Positions 11,446 to 23,319 of a DNA stretch of 64,000 nt are shown piece by piece. The DNA lies in NCBI GenBank assembly GCA_037447655.1, contig JBBHKE010001521.1, forward strand, positions 186,001 through 250,000. Direction: 5' to 3'. A program made the translations under genes and the position numbers. The stretch comes from Zygnema cylindricum. Taxonomy: Eukaryota > Streptophyta > Zygnematophyceae > Zygnematales > Zygnemataceae. How positions within the stretch are numbered: the first letter of the stretch is position 1; each line of letters begins with the position of its first letter. Below the pieces are notes generated by a model. That model did not search any database and was not told where the DNA came from. It was given only the letters and a program-made list of their open reading frames with translations.

Positions 11446-12690
11446 CTCAAAAAATGTATATCTACACTAATAATTAATGCACAAAAAGACAAAACAATGT
11501 TAAATCAAAATATTTACACCATAGTTCAAAAGTAGGTGACATTACACCCATACAATATGCCTATTGTACGTAAAACTTACAATACTACCTTAAGACCCAT
11601 ATTGTATTGGCCGCAAAATGAAATAAAATAGTAACAGGGTTGAGTTGCACATGGTTCGATAGAGAATCAAACGTCATGTCTGAATTTGAAAAAAAAACGG
11701 ACAAACAAAAAAAAAATTGTGAGTTTTGAGCGACTTTTTATTTAAACAGTCAGATTTGGACGATCTGGCGGTCGTTGATGAAATTAACCATCTAAAAAGA
11801 TCACATGAAAAGCCCATAACACAACTTACGACAGGACTATCGTCAGATTTGTCAGCGGGTTTTTATTTTTTTCCCGGTTTTTTTTCCCGCGCAATGTCAT
11901 CCTACGCCGTGTCAGTTCACTAAAAAATTTCGTTCGGCGGCGTGCGCTGTAATATAATCATACGCCAGGTTCGTACGCTCATACAGGGGTGTGCACAGCT
12001 CAAACACATACAGTATGCCTACGTTGCGCAAGTTTTGTGCCAAGCTTAGTTCGCCTACCAAAGGCCTACCTTAAAAATGCCTACTTTTGAACTATGATTT
12101 ACACCGACGCTTCCATAAAATCCGCGTACTGAGTATCAACTTGATTATTCACTTGTCGACAAAACCATGTAGTGAGTGGATATCACATACGTACGGTCCA
12201 TGTGATACCACGTCATCAAAATCGCGATCCTTTGAAAATATTGGCAGACGCCGTGCGCCCTCCAAATGTACCATGAACCACTTGACGAAATTAAACCGTA
12301 CCTTCAAAATCTTTTCCGTACTGAACCTGTGTCCTTTGCAATAAATGCGCGTGTCGCAAATGAAATACACCTGTCCAAATAAGACGCTCCGTACCGATGG
12401 CGTACATATTCAACATTTCGTACATTTCACATCGGATTGCTTCGCGATCCGCCGTCCATTGGCAGACGTATTCCGAGCCAATCAATTACTCCCTCACGTC
12501 CTTTTAATTCCAATCGTTCAATTACTTCCCCCCAATCCACAATTCCATTCGAACCTCCATTTGTACCACCACATTATTTCCGGTAATGATCTACGCACGA
12601 ACCGTCGCGTGCGCACAAAATGTAGCGTACGCGCGAAGCTAACATTTCAAAACAACAATAAGACAACCAGTAACATTAGTGAAGGGAGTG
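11446..12690. repeat. Dispersed repeat, copy 1 (split by a hAT-like MITE)
   Basis: The parts at 11446-11519 and 12097-12690 align with 15395-16090. Shared landmarks are ATTAATGCAC then ATATTTACAC, the GTACGGTCCA word, GCTTCGCGATCCGCCGTC and a GTCGCGTGCGCA motif. Both copies are rich in CGTACG and GTACGG words, like the copia LTRs nearby, so the repeat may be LTR-derived. Short frames inside it are not conserved as protein. Confidence 0.7.
11520..12096. mobile_element. Non-autonomous hAT-like MITE with 8-bp target duplication
   Basis: The element starts CATAGTTCAAAAGTAGG and ends with the inverted counterpart CCTACTTTTGAACTATG truncated by one base (GCCTACTTTTGAACTATG). It is flanked by a perfect 8-bp direct repeat, ATTTACAC, at 11512-11519 and 12097-12104. 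CA...TG ends and 8-bp duplications are features of the hAT superfamily. It encodes no transposase. The related repeat at 15.4 kb carries the unoccupied site (ATTTATAC at 15437-15444). A second member is at 59051. Confidence 0.85.
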
Positions 12691-15394
12691 CCTTGGGAAA
12701 ACCACGCAATTTTTTCTTCACATGTGAGAGAAGCCTAAAAGTCAAAACATATTAGAGCAAACCCACTCTAATTATAGGAGCGTATAGAAACTCCTATAGA
12801 TGGTGCCACTATATGCTAACTTTGACTCACAACTTCACCAAGTTTACTCAAACCAACTTTTTGAATGAAAAGAATGACATACACCCAAAGTTTAAAAATT
12901 TAAAATTTATGGAAAAAAATTAATAAAGGGTGTTTAAGTAAAACGGTAATGTTAACTTCTGAATCAAATAAATGTGGAAAACACGTATCTAAGGAGGTTT
13001 TCATGTCACATTGTCTCACGATGCGCTACTCATATGAACAAAATGTAATAGCAAGGAAAAAAATAGGTGGCATAGTGAATAAAACTTAAGTACACTTGAA
13101 AACACTTGAGCACTAGATAGAATGAGCATTTGCTTCAAAAACATATAATCGGACGGTCAAAGTTGTCGCTAAATTTTTTTTAGAATCTTTCTAAATCTCC
13201 AGTGAACATGTTTCAAAAAAACCAAAAAAAAATAGTATGGCATTTGTGCGAAAATGTATTTTTTCGATAAACTGCCACATTTTTCGCCTCCTAGAGGTTC
13301 ACCTTTACAGATTGGTTCACATGGAAAATGATACGGTGTACAAATTCAAAACATATCATGACCGCTTTTATAACGACAAAGCAATCGTTTGGCAAAGCGT
13401 CACCGGGGACGTGAGCCGTACCATGATTACTCGAACTTTTCAAGCAAACAAACAATTTGTACGGATATATACAAGAGAACAAGTGCAACGTCGTTGTAAT
13501 TTGTGGAGTTGCTTGTAATATATATGAATTTCTTCTGCCTAGTGGGGTTGGGTAATCAAATCATCTAAATTCACCCAATATTAATGGCTTGGGTAATCGA
13601 AAGCCTTGACGTTGCATTTCGTTCCGGTTGGATTGTTTTTTCTATTTTTATTTTTTTTTTGGGTTTTGTAAATCTTAACCCTCTTACATCTCTCACCACT
13701 CTTACAATCTCCATTCCTGACCAATTCACAACCACTTTACTTCTGATTCCACCACTCACACTTGTTTTTTTTTAGTTTTAGCCCTTACTTTCAGTTTTAC
13801 CCTCAATGCACTTTTTAGTTTACAATCAAAGCTACGTGTGCCTTTCTTCATAAACTCAAGCGCGCAAAACAAACTTATGTACCGCATACTGCCCAAGTCA
13901 ATGGAACATGCAATGCTAAAGTTAAATTATGTGTGAAGAACTCGTTTCACACATGAGCTTTATGAAAAAAAAAAAAAATTAAAGGCGTAATGTATTTTTA
14001 GCCCTTGAACAAAAGTGGTAACTTCAAACAACGAAACTCGCAACATCTTTAAGGGGGAGTCCCCATATATTGAAGTATTGACTTTTTTTTCGTTATTTTC
14101 CCCCAGAATTCAGTCCTCAAAAATAAAATCTTTTGCTTCACGAAAAAATCACTTTTAACACAATACAAATGAAAATCAGCTCAATACTTTGAATGTACTC
14201 TATATTTGTCGTTTTGTGAATTCATTGCGCATTTCTCTTTTTGACCCCTAAGCAAGAGAATCCAACTCATCAAAAAACTTCATCAAAAATCGCATAGTGA
14301 GGTTGTTTCTGTTAAAGTATCACTTGCACAACGAATGAAAAATGATTCACGCACGCGCCACAAGAGTGGGAAATTTTTAGGACGAGGGAGAGTACTCGTA
14401 ACTTTTCTCCCTGCCCCTTACGCGCATGTACGGAAAAAAATTGTAAGGGTCTCGGACCTCCACTTTCATTCATGGGTCCTTTGCCCAATTTTACGCCATC
14501 CTCACCCCTCCCCTCTCTTTCTTACACGATCGCTTTTATCTCACACATTTTAGAATGATACACGACAATATTGGTAGTAATTGAAAGATGGTTGAAAAAT
14601 AATTTTTTCTGACTACTTTTAGGTATATTTTTATGGTAGTTTGAGTGAGAAAAGTCGAAAAAACGAAACCGTGAAACCATGGTGGAAAGTTCTTGAATCA
14701 CCGACGTTGACGTTGTCACTGTTGTTCTTTGGTCTAAAATAGACCGCAGAAGCAACCCAAACTATCATGCAAGAAGCTAAGCAAAAATAGGTCGATAAAC
14801 AATCATATGAAATGCATCCTCGATATGCGTACACAGACGCAACAAACAACATTTAGGGTTTCATGGAATAATCAATATAAATAAACCTTATGACAACATC
14901 TAAGGTTTGATGGAATAATCGACATAAACAAACCCTATGACAAATGCATAAACAATGCATATCAAACATATATAAAAAACATAAATAAATAATAACACAC
15001 AAATGTGTGATGCACATAAACAAAAGTATAATCAAATAATCATTATATCATTCAAAGTGCATGACCTAATCGACAACCCTAAAACACTACATCTTTGGTC
15101 CCCACTTTACTAACCAGCATTGATAAAAAATTCCTTACAAAGCTCATTCCTATATATGTACACTTGTGAGCTGTCAATGAATCGCTACATGTCAAAATAG
15201 CCAACGTAACTTCCACTAAGTAGTATTACATCATGAGAACCTATTACGACAAATAATCCTAACTGTAAGTGTACACCTGAGAGTCGACCAATCATAAGAG
15301 TACAATTGTCTGCAAGTACGACACTGCATACACACAAATTAAAATACCGAAACCCTAATTGACCACCTAAATAGAAACTGTAATAAACAACACT
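12691..15394. other. No gene recognised
   Basis: AT-rich sequence with poly-T and poly-A runs. A 93-codon plus-strand frame at 13237-13518 has no recognised domain and no supporting context. A short direct repeat near 14855-14950 (unit about 47 bp, around GGTTTCATGGAATAATC) is the only structure I can point to. Confidence 0.4.
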
Positions 15395-16090
15395 AAAATA
15401 TTAATTCACGTAAGACAAGATAATGTTGTTTCAAATATTTATACTGACGTGTCCGCAAAATACGCGTCATAAGCGACAACTCGCTTAGTCACTCGTAGAT
15501 AAATCCACGTAGTGAACCGACATCGCATATGTACGGTCCACCTAAAAGATAATGAGATCCCTTGAAAATATCGGCGGCCTATATCCGCCGTCCGTCGCTC
15601 TTAATCGGCACCCTTGATGTCGCGCCGCGTGGTCATAAAAATCCACTTGTCGAAACCTCGTCAAACCATCCGAAATTGTCCGTACCGCAATTTTGTTCCT
15701 CGTCATAAATGCGCCTGCCAAAAATAAGTACACCTGTCCCCAAAAGATTCTATGTACTGGCGGCGTCCTTTTTATATATCCCACGTGTCGCATTATGTAC
15801 TTTACGTGCAACGTACCATTTTATCTTGTCGATTATCTCACATCGGATCGCTTCGCGATCCGCCGTCTATTTCTTCTCACATTTCGTGCCACTCAATTAC
15901 TCCATTAATTTTACTCGTACATTTAATTCCCTCGAACCGCAAACTGTTCAAAACTCCACAGTACATCATGTAAAATATATACGCACGAAACGTCGCGTGC
16001 GCATAAAATTTCACATACGCACGAAACTAAATCTTCAAAAACAACAGTCACAAGTGAGCATTACGTCACAATGTCACAAAACCCTAAACA
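15395..16090. repeat. Dispersed repeat, copy 2 (unoccupied MITE site)
   Basis: Aligns with the two halves of copy 1 at 11446-12690, with many point differences and small indels. The bases ATTTATAC at 15437-15444 correspond to the MITE target ATTTACAC and here continue uninterrupted into the flank. Its right end abuts the target duplication of the outer copia element at 16092. Confidence 0.7.
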
Positions 16091-16096
16091 TCTACG

Positions 16097-17141
16097 TGAA
16101 ACTCTGAAACCTCCATAAGTCCTCAGAGTGGACAGCTTCCAAGAAGCCTCTAGGATAATCCTAACCCCTTTGTGTTTAAGCAAAAATAACTGCCACCCTG
16201 GCAGACAAATACATTGACCACCTGCACTCCTATGAAGGCAAGACTCCTTTGAGTCGATAGCAAAAAGAATCTCTGAATTTGCTCCCCTGACTAGTAAGTT
16301 ATGGAGGGTCAAAGTTGACCTTTTGTACAGAAGCTCTCTGGGAGAGAGGATCCTATCTTCTAATTTTTCTAAGTCCTATCTCTCTCACAGACTCTATCTA
16401 CTGATGTACGGAACCAATCACAATGCAATTCCGTACGCAAAAGTACAGCTGCCGGTGTACTTTATGTACGGACATTGTACGACATGGCCTAAATGTCCAC
16501 ACGTGGAATATCCGGATTCGCTCCTTTAATCCTCGGAGATGCCGCGCTCCAATGTATCGCCACGTGTCATCCGATGTGGCGATGCCCACAAACCGCCAAA
16601 TTCTTCTTCCGCGATCTCGGCGCTAATTTCGGCCGTTCGATTAAACTCGCATTTGATCGTAGCCGTAATAAATACATGCGCGGTATTTGTTTCGCTTATG
16701 AAATCAATGCGCAATATTGATTTCTTATTCGTATCGCAATTCGTAATTTTACACTACCATATCTATGTATCTCGTTAACAGTTATAGTTAAATGATTTAT
16801 CCTACGTGTACATGTTTAAATCATTATCGTACTATATACTATGTAAGACTACTTCTAGACTTAACGGCTAAGGCTACCGGCTATCTACTCTCTGTCGGCC
16901 GGCAGGTACTAGGATCAAATCTTGTCGCCGGCACATACCTTTTAGTAATTAATCCCCTAACCAATATAAATTTCCCGTAAACCTCAGGATAGCCTAGGTA
17001 GCCATGGCTCTAGCTTCCTCTCCAATTTCTCAGTGACTGCGACAAGTTTGAGAGTTGGAGAGAGAAGTTAGAGGTAGACTGCCTTGGCTTCTTTATTTCT
17101 ATTCAGACCTAGAAAATACTTAAAAACCATTAATTTCTACA
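16097..17141 (-). repeat. 3' LTR of the outer copia element
   Basis: Begins TG and ends CA (plus-strand view TGAAACTCTG ... TTTCTACA). It is directly followed in the element by the polypurine tract. It carries a dense cluster of GTAC words at 16404-16490. Confidence 0.93.
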
Positions 17142-17156
17142 CTCCCCTTATTTTCT
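17142..17156 (-). other. Polypurine tract of the outer copia element
   Basis: Read on the minus strand it is AGAAAATAAGGGGAG, immediately before the 3' LTR. This is the expected plus-strand primer site. The inner element has the same tract at 21228. Confidence 0.85.
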
Positions 17157-20100
17157 AGTCAATCTTTAATTTTAGACCACACTTCTCCCTGCAGAAAATT
17201 AGCTTAGGGGAAGGCACAAGTTTGGTCATCATATCTGCTACCATCTCACTATCTGGTCGGTACTCTAAACTGATTATTTTATTTTCTACTTTCTCTCTAA
17301 CAAAGCTGAGTCTAATGTTTATATGTTTGGCTTTAAAATGATGTTTAGGATTGGCAGAAATAACAATTGCTGCCTCATTATCACAAAATATTTTCTGCAC
17401 ACCACTCATAAGATGACCAAGTTCACCAAGTAAAGACTTGACACACATCAATTCTTTTACAGCACAGCAAGAGGCCATATACTCAGCCTCCATGGTGGAC
17501 TGAGCAATAACCTTTTGTTGGTTGCTACTCCAACAGCAAGCCCCATCACCCACATATAATACATATCCAGAAGTGCATCACCTCATCGGAGCATCACCAT
17601 AACTAGCATCACTCCAAGTAGTGATGTCAGTATTCTCCCCACCCAAATGCAACCATAGATCCCTAGTTCCTATTAAGTATCTAAAGACTCTCTTAGCTGC
17701 CTTCCAATCCATCTTAGTGGGAGCATTTAGACTTCTACTTAGCACTCCTACAGCTGCAACTAAATCCGGCCGGGTACAATTCATAAAATAGATTAGACTT
17801 TTCACTACTTGCCTGTAAGGAATAGTCTGCATGAACTTATGTTCTTCAGGAGATAAATCCTCGTCTAAGACTATGACTCCTTCTTCCTCACTCCCCTCAC
17901 TTCCCTTCTTCAATTCAATTGGAGTTGTACAACTATTAGCTTTATCCATTTGAAATTTTTCAAGCATGTTCCCTATTGCTTCCTTTTGAGTCAATCTTAT
18001 AATTTTTCTTTTTCGGTCTCTCTCTACTTGAATTCCCAAAATAAATTTTGCTTCCCCCATATCTTTCATTTCAAATCTCCCCTTAAGATCGGTTTTTAGT
18101 TTATTAATATTTTCCATTGATTTACTTAAAACAAGCAAATCATCAACATAAATTGCAATAAATATAAAACCTTCCTCATCTTTGAAAACATAGATTGAGT
18201 GATCTCAGCTGATCCGGATATATCCCAGACCGGTAAGAAACTCATCAAGCTTCTTATTCCACTGTCGAGGCGCCTGTTTCAAACCATAAAGAGATTTAAT
18301 CAGCCGGCATACCTTACTCTCCTCTCCTTCTTCCACAAACCCTTCGGGTTGTCGCATGAAGATCTCCTCTTCCAATTCTCCATGCAAAAAGGTTGTTTTG
18401 ATGTCCATCTGGTGCACTTCCATGTCTTCCGCTGCTGCCAGGCTAAGAAGTATGCGGACGGAGGGAAATCTGACCACCGTGGCAAAGGTTTCCTCGTAGT
18501 CAATTCCCTCTTTTTGTGTAATTCCCTTTGCCACTAGTCGGGCCTTGTAGCGCTCGATTGTGGTATCTGGGTTCAGTTTTAATTTGAAAACCCACTTAAA
18601 CCCGATTGGTTTTCGGTTAGGTGGACAATCCACCAACTCCCAAGTATCGGCTGCCATAATTGAGGCCATCTCTTCATTGATGGCTGTCTTCCACCGATTT
18701 CTTTATGGACAAGTCATCGCCTCTCCATAAGTTTGAGGTTCATCTTGATGAGATAGTTTAGTTACCTTGTTATTAACCTTTTTTTCTTGCAGTCTTTTAC
18801 TACTTCTCCTTCCCCCCTCAAAATCTGAGGCCGAAATAGATGGTTCTCGTGGATTCTTTCGAACAAACTAGGTTTCTCCCCTATCCCTTGATTCCGAATC
18901 AATTTCCTCCACGTCTTCCGCTTCGAGTAGAGTTGTCACTAAAGTTTCCACAGCCAAGTCCTTTTCGGTCTGATTTGTACCTGCAAGAATGTCATTGTCT
19001 CTTAAACCTGGATAGTTAGGAAGCTCAAGTCATCAGAATTTTCTGACTCAAATCTGATTTTTACTGACTTCGTATATTTGAAGGGATCCACAAACTTTCC
19101 TTCATCCATAACTACTAGATGTTTTACTAAGATTGTATCTTCCCTTTTTAGATCATAAACTCTATATCTTTCAACATCTTCATCATATCCTAATAAGTAT
19201 CCCGGTTTTCCAGTAGGATCTAGCTTCCAATTAGACCGATCTGTATCTAGACTGAATACTTGACTGCCGAAAACCTTTAAGTGAGATATGTCTGGTTTCC
19301 AGCCTGTCCATCTCTCATAAGGTGTTTGATCTTTTATAGCTGAAGTAAGAACTCTATTTTTGAGTAATTAGCACAGTTCATTGCTTCTGCCCAAAATCTT
19401 TTTCCTATCTTTTTATCTGACAACATACTTCTAGCACTATCACTTAGTGTTCTATTTAACCTTTCAGCTACCCCATTCTGTTCCGGATTTTTTGGAACTG
19501 TCTTTTGGTGTTGGACCCCATCTTCCCTCAAAAAATCCTCAAACTGGTTAGAAGTATACTCTCCACCATTGTCACTCCTTACTCTCTTGATTGGAGTTTC
19601 ATGGAGTTTTTCGCTCCATGCTTTATATTGTCTAAAATAATCCTCAGCTTCTGACTTGTTTTTCAAAAAATACACCCGGGAATACCGAGACTAATCAACA
19701 GTTATAGTCATCATAAATCTCTTCCCCCCAGGTGAGGGCACTCTAGCCGGTCCCCAAATATCTGTGTGTACTAGATCTAGAAGTTTTTCTCCCTTATAGG
19801 TGGCTGTTTTAGGAAAGGGTAATCTGTGTGCTGTACCTTGAGCACACCCACTACAATCACTTATATCATCACTCTCACTGAACTGAATCCCTTCCACCAC
19901 TCCCATCTTTTTCATCTCTCTTAACTTATCTAGATTCACATGCCCAAGCCTCTTATGCCACATCATAATATCATGAACACCAGCATAATAAAGTTTATTC
20001 ATTTCATTACTTAAGATCAGCCTAAACATCCAATGGCTACCTTTCTCAACAATGAAATAGACATCCTCCTCAAAACTAGCAGTAAAGACTCCTTCCCTAG

Positions 20101-20191
20101 TGCTAGTGAAAAAACCCTTATCATCTAATACAGATGTAGAGATAAGGTTTTTGTTCAGCTCCGGAATAAACAATACATAGGAGAATGTTAA
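17155..20191 (-). pseudogene. Outer copia pol, 3' part (gag-pre-integrase to RNase H), broken
   Basis: From 20191 downward the frame encodes the HHCC region (WHKRLGH, then CSGC), integrase core (HTDIWG, RSDNGGEY, NGVAERLNRTL), reverse transcriptase (FKWVFKLKLNP, MDIKTTFLHGEL, SLYGLKQAPRQWN, YVDD near 18145-18156) and RNase H (TTWSDASYGDA, TMEAEYMAS, CDNEAA). It ends in the conserved MMTK...CREKCGL tail at 17155. Breaks include a Trp-to-TAG change in the DDWSR motif at about 19691, a one-base deletion near 19357 and in-frame TGA codons at 18205 and 17578. The first codons adjoin the inner insertion, which split an ILTF motif. Not functional. Confidence 0.92.
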
Positions 20192-21227
20192 TGCAATTCT
20201 GTGTCCTCCATTGGACTACAGAATACAGGAAGCCTCTAGATAGTATTTAACTAACCCACTTCAAGCCACAACCACTACTGCCCAAGAAGGCAAACTGACA
20301 ATTTGACTGCACCCCTGTGTAGCCTGGACTCCCCTGAGTCCGTAGAAAAAAGAATCACTGAAAAAGGCCAACCAGGCGATAAGTTATGAGGCAGTAAAAA
20401 TGCCAATTTGTACAAACTCTCAAAGGGAGAGGTGACCACCTACCAAAATTTTCTAAGTCCTGATTCTCTCTAATAACTCCTATCTACTGAAGTACGGACC
20501 AATCAGATTACTGTATCGTACACAAAAGTACTACTGCCGATGTACCTTTTGTACGGCCTATGTACGACAAGGCTATTAAGTGGATGCGTGTCCGCTTTTC
20601 ACTCGTCCGTACGTTTCTCGGAATTTCTATGACCGAATGTCATCTCTCCACGTGGCTCCAGGTTATGCCACGTCACAAAACGCCAAAGTGACCACTCCGG
20701 GATTTCGGCGATGATGTGCGCCGTTGGATTTTATGCGAAACGCAATCTTAGCCGTAATAAATATTTGCGCGATATTTGTTCCGATGTCGAAATAAAATGC
20801 GCGGTATCCGTTTTGAATTAGCGTCGTACGACGTACTATATAAAACTGAATCTATGTGCGTCGTACACAGTTCTAGTTTAATGGATTTAATTCTTCCTAA
20901 CTAAATATATATCTATCACATACCATAGCACTTAGCATTGGTCCTAGTCTATTAGGATAAAGCTGACCGCTACCGGTCAACTTGACGAACCGTAGGTACC
21001 GGGATCAAATCTCTGGTCCGTCAAGTATAATTTTTAGTAACCTACTAAAAATAGCTGTCTGTTGAACTAAAGGCAGCCATGGATCAACCTCTCTCTCTTA
21101 CCTTCAGTGACTACAACAAGTATGGGAGCTAGAGAGCGAGGTGGAGGCAGGCTGTCCGTCCTTTTTTTCCTTTTATTAAAACATATTTAAACCTAGAAAA
21201 TACTATAGAAATCTATAGATTTCAACA
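20192..21227 (-). repeat. 3' LTR of the inner copia element
   Basis: TG...CA ended and 1036 bp, same length as its partner. It includes a copy of the first 20 coding bases of gag because the gag start codon lies inside the LTR. GTAC words cluster at 20490-20575. Confidence 0.95.
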
Positions 21228-21242
21228 CTCCCCTTATTTTCT
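21228..21242 (-). other. Polypurine tract of the inner copia element
   Basis: Minus strand AGAAAATAAGGGGAG directly abuts the 3' LTR. It also overlaps the stop end of the pol frame (stop at 21241-21243). Confidence 0.85.
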
Positions 21243-23286
21243 AGTCTAATTTTAATTTTTCTTTCAACCCACATTTTTCCCGACAATATTTTAGTTTAGG
21301 AGAGGGCACAGGTTTGGTCATCATGTCAGCCACCATTTCTTCATCAGGTCTATACACAAGATTTAAAATTTTGTTTTCAACTTTTTCTCTTACGAAGCTT
21401 AATCTTATGTCCATATGTTTTGCTTTGAAATGATGTTTTGGATTGGCTGCGATTGCGATTGCAGCTTGATTATCGCAAAAAATTTCATGCACTCCCTCCT
21501 TCATATATCCCAGTTCTTGCAATAATGACTTCACCCACATTAGTTCTTTCACAGCAGAACAAGACGCCATATACTCAGCCTCCATAGTAGACTGAGCAAC
21601 CACCTTTTGTTGCTTACTGCTCCAACAGCAAGCACCTTCCCCAACATACAACACATACCCAGAAGTGCATCGTCTCATAGGTGCGTCCCCATAACTGGCA
21701 TCACTCCAAGTAGTGATGTCAGTGTGCTCCCCTCCCAAATGCAACCATAACTCTCTAGTTCCCACCAGATATCTCATGACTCTCTTGGCTGCCTCCCAAT
21801 CCCTCTTCCTAGGATCATTAAGACTCCTACTGAGTACACCAACTGCCGCCGCTATGTCCGGCCTGGTACAGTTCATAAAATAGATTAAGCTTCCTACGAC
21901 CTGTCTATAAGGGATAGACTTCATGAATTCTCTTTCCTCTGGACTCATCTGATCGTCTAAGATCATCACTCCTCCTTCTACACTCCCATCACTTCCTTTT
22001 TTCAAGTCCATGGGAGTGGTACAACTGTTAGCATTTTCCATCTGGAATTTCTCAAGCATATTACCTATTGCTTCTTTCTGAGTAAGTCTGATAATCTTCT
22101 TCCCCCTATCTCTTTCCATTTGGATCCCCAAAATATATTTTGCCTCCCCTAAATCCTTCATATCAAATCTGCCCCTAAGATCTTTCTTTAGCCTATTGAT
22201 ATTCTCTAAAGACTTACTTAACACAAGCAGATCATCCACATAAATTGCAATAAAAATGACACCATTCTCATCTTCAAACATATAGATAGAATGATCAGAG
22301 CTGATCCGGATGTATCCCAGATCGGTGAGAAACTCATCTAGTTTCTTATTCCACTGTCGGGGAGCCTGTTTCAGTCCATATAAAGACTTTATGAGTCTGC
22401 ACACTTTGCTCTCTTCTCCTTCTTCCACAAACCCCTCGGGTTGCCTCATAAAAATTTCTTCCTCTAACTCACCATTAAGAAAAGCAGTCTTAATATCCAT
22501 CTGGTGAATTTCCATGTCTTCCGCTGCGGCCAGACTGAGGAGAATCCTTACTGATGGGAACCGAACAACTGGAGCAAAGGTCTCCTCATAGTCAATACCC
22601 TCTTTTTGGGTGAACCCCTTCGCTACCAATCGAGCCTTATACCTCTCAATTGTATTATCTGGGTTCAGTTTTAGTTTAAATACCCATTTACATCCAATAG
22701 GTTTTCTGTCTGGAGGGCAATCCGCTAGTTCCCAAGTATTTGCTTCCATGATAGAAGCCATCTCATCATTTATGGCCCTAATCCATCTTTCTTTCTTTGG
22801 ACTATTCACTGCCTCTAAGTAAGACTGAGGCTCATCTGGGTGAGATAGCTTAGTTACCTTATGGGCAGCTTGTTTTTCCTGTATCCTTTTGCTGCTCCTC
22901 CTTCCTCCCTCAAACTCCGAAGCTGGAATGGATGGAAGTCTTGGATTTCTTCTCACTGTCTCATCGGCTCCCCTGTCCATAAAAACCGTATCTTGTCCCG
23001 CTTCTTCCATCTCCTCGAAGTCCATAGGAGTATGTGAGGTTTCCGGTGAGTCTCCTATATCTTCGATCTCCCCTGAGTCTGTAATCACAGTTTCACTCAT
23101 GTCTTTTTCGGGAACGACTGAGTTCTCCTCATTTTCAGACTCAAATCTGATCCTTATCCTTTTTGTATATTTGAAGGGGTCAAATGACTTCCCTTCATCC
23201 ATGACAACTAAGTGTTTGACCAGAATGATATCTTTCTTTGCTAAGTCATAGACTCTATATCCCTTAACATCCTCATCATATCCCAC
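21241..23286 (-). CDS. Inner copia Pol, C-terminal part (linker, reverse transcriptase, RNase H)
   Basis: 681 codons, in the same frame as the upstream 756-codon frame and separated from it by one TAG at 23317-23319. Residues 1-165 are the end of the integrase and an acidic Ser/Glu-rich linker. The copia reverse transcriptase spans about 185-430 (CKWVFKLKLNP, QMDIKTAFLNGEL near 262, SLYGLKQAPRQWN near 301, YVDD at 349-352). RNase H spans about 515-660 (WSDASYGDA near 527, TMEAEYMAS near 568, CDNQAA near 604), then the MMTK...CREKCGL tail. Catalytic residues visible to me are intact. The in-frame Met at the start is internal, not a true start. It makes cDNA in the virus-like particle. Confidence 0.93.
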   Translation of the reverse strand: MGYDEDVKGYRVYDLAKKDIILVKHLVVMDEGKSFDPFKYTKRIRIRFESENEENSVVPEKDMSETVITDSGEIEDIGDSPETSHTPMDFEEMEEAGQDTVFMDRGADETVRRNPRLPSIPASEFEGGRRSSKRIQEKQAAHKVTKLSHPDEPQSYLEAVNSPKKERWIRAINDEMASIMEANTWELADCPPDRKPIGCKWVFKLKLNPDNTIERYKARLVAKGFTQKEGIDYEETFAPVVRFPSVRILLSLAAAEDMEIHQMDIKTAFLNGELEEEIFMRQPEGFVEEGEESKVCRLIKSLYGLKQAPRQWNKKLDEFLTDLGYIRISSDHSIYMFEDENGVIFIAIYVDDLLVLSKSLENINRLKKDLRGRFDMKDLGEAKYILGIQMERDRGKKIIRLTQKEAIGNMLEKFQMENANSCTTPMDLKKGSDGSVEGGVMILDDQMSPEEREFMKSIPYRQVVGSLIYFMNCTRPDIAAAVGVLSRSLNDPRKRDWEAAKRVMRYLVGTRELWLHLGGEHTDITTWSDASYGDAPMRRCTSGYVLYVGEGACCWSSKQQKVVAQSTMEAEYMASCSAVKELMWVKSLLQELGYMKEGVHEIFCDNQAAIAIAANPKHHFKAKHMDIRLSFVREKVENKILNLVYRPDEEMVADMMTKPVPSPKLKYCREKCGLKEKLKLD

Positions 23287-23319
23287 AAAGTATCCAGGTT
23301 TTCCCTTAGCATCTAGTTT

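Noticed and set aside
13237-13518. 93-codon frame as a host gene
   Set aside because: No recognised domain, no splice or promoter context; kept only as part of an unannotated stretch.
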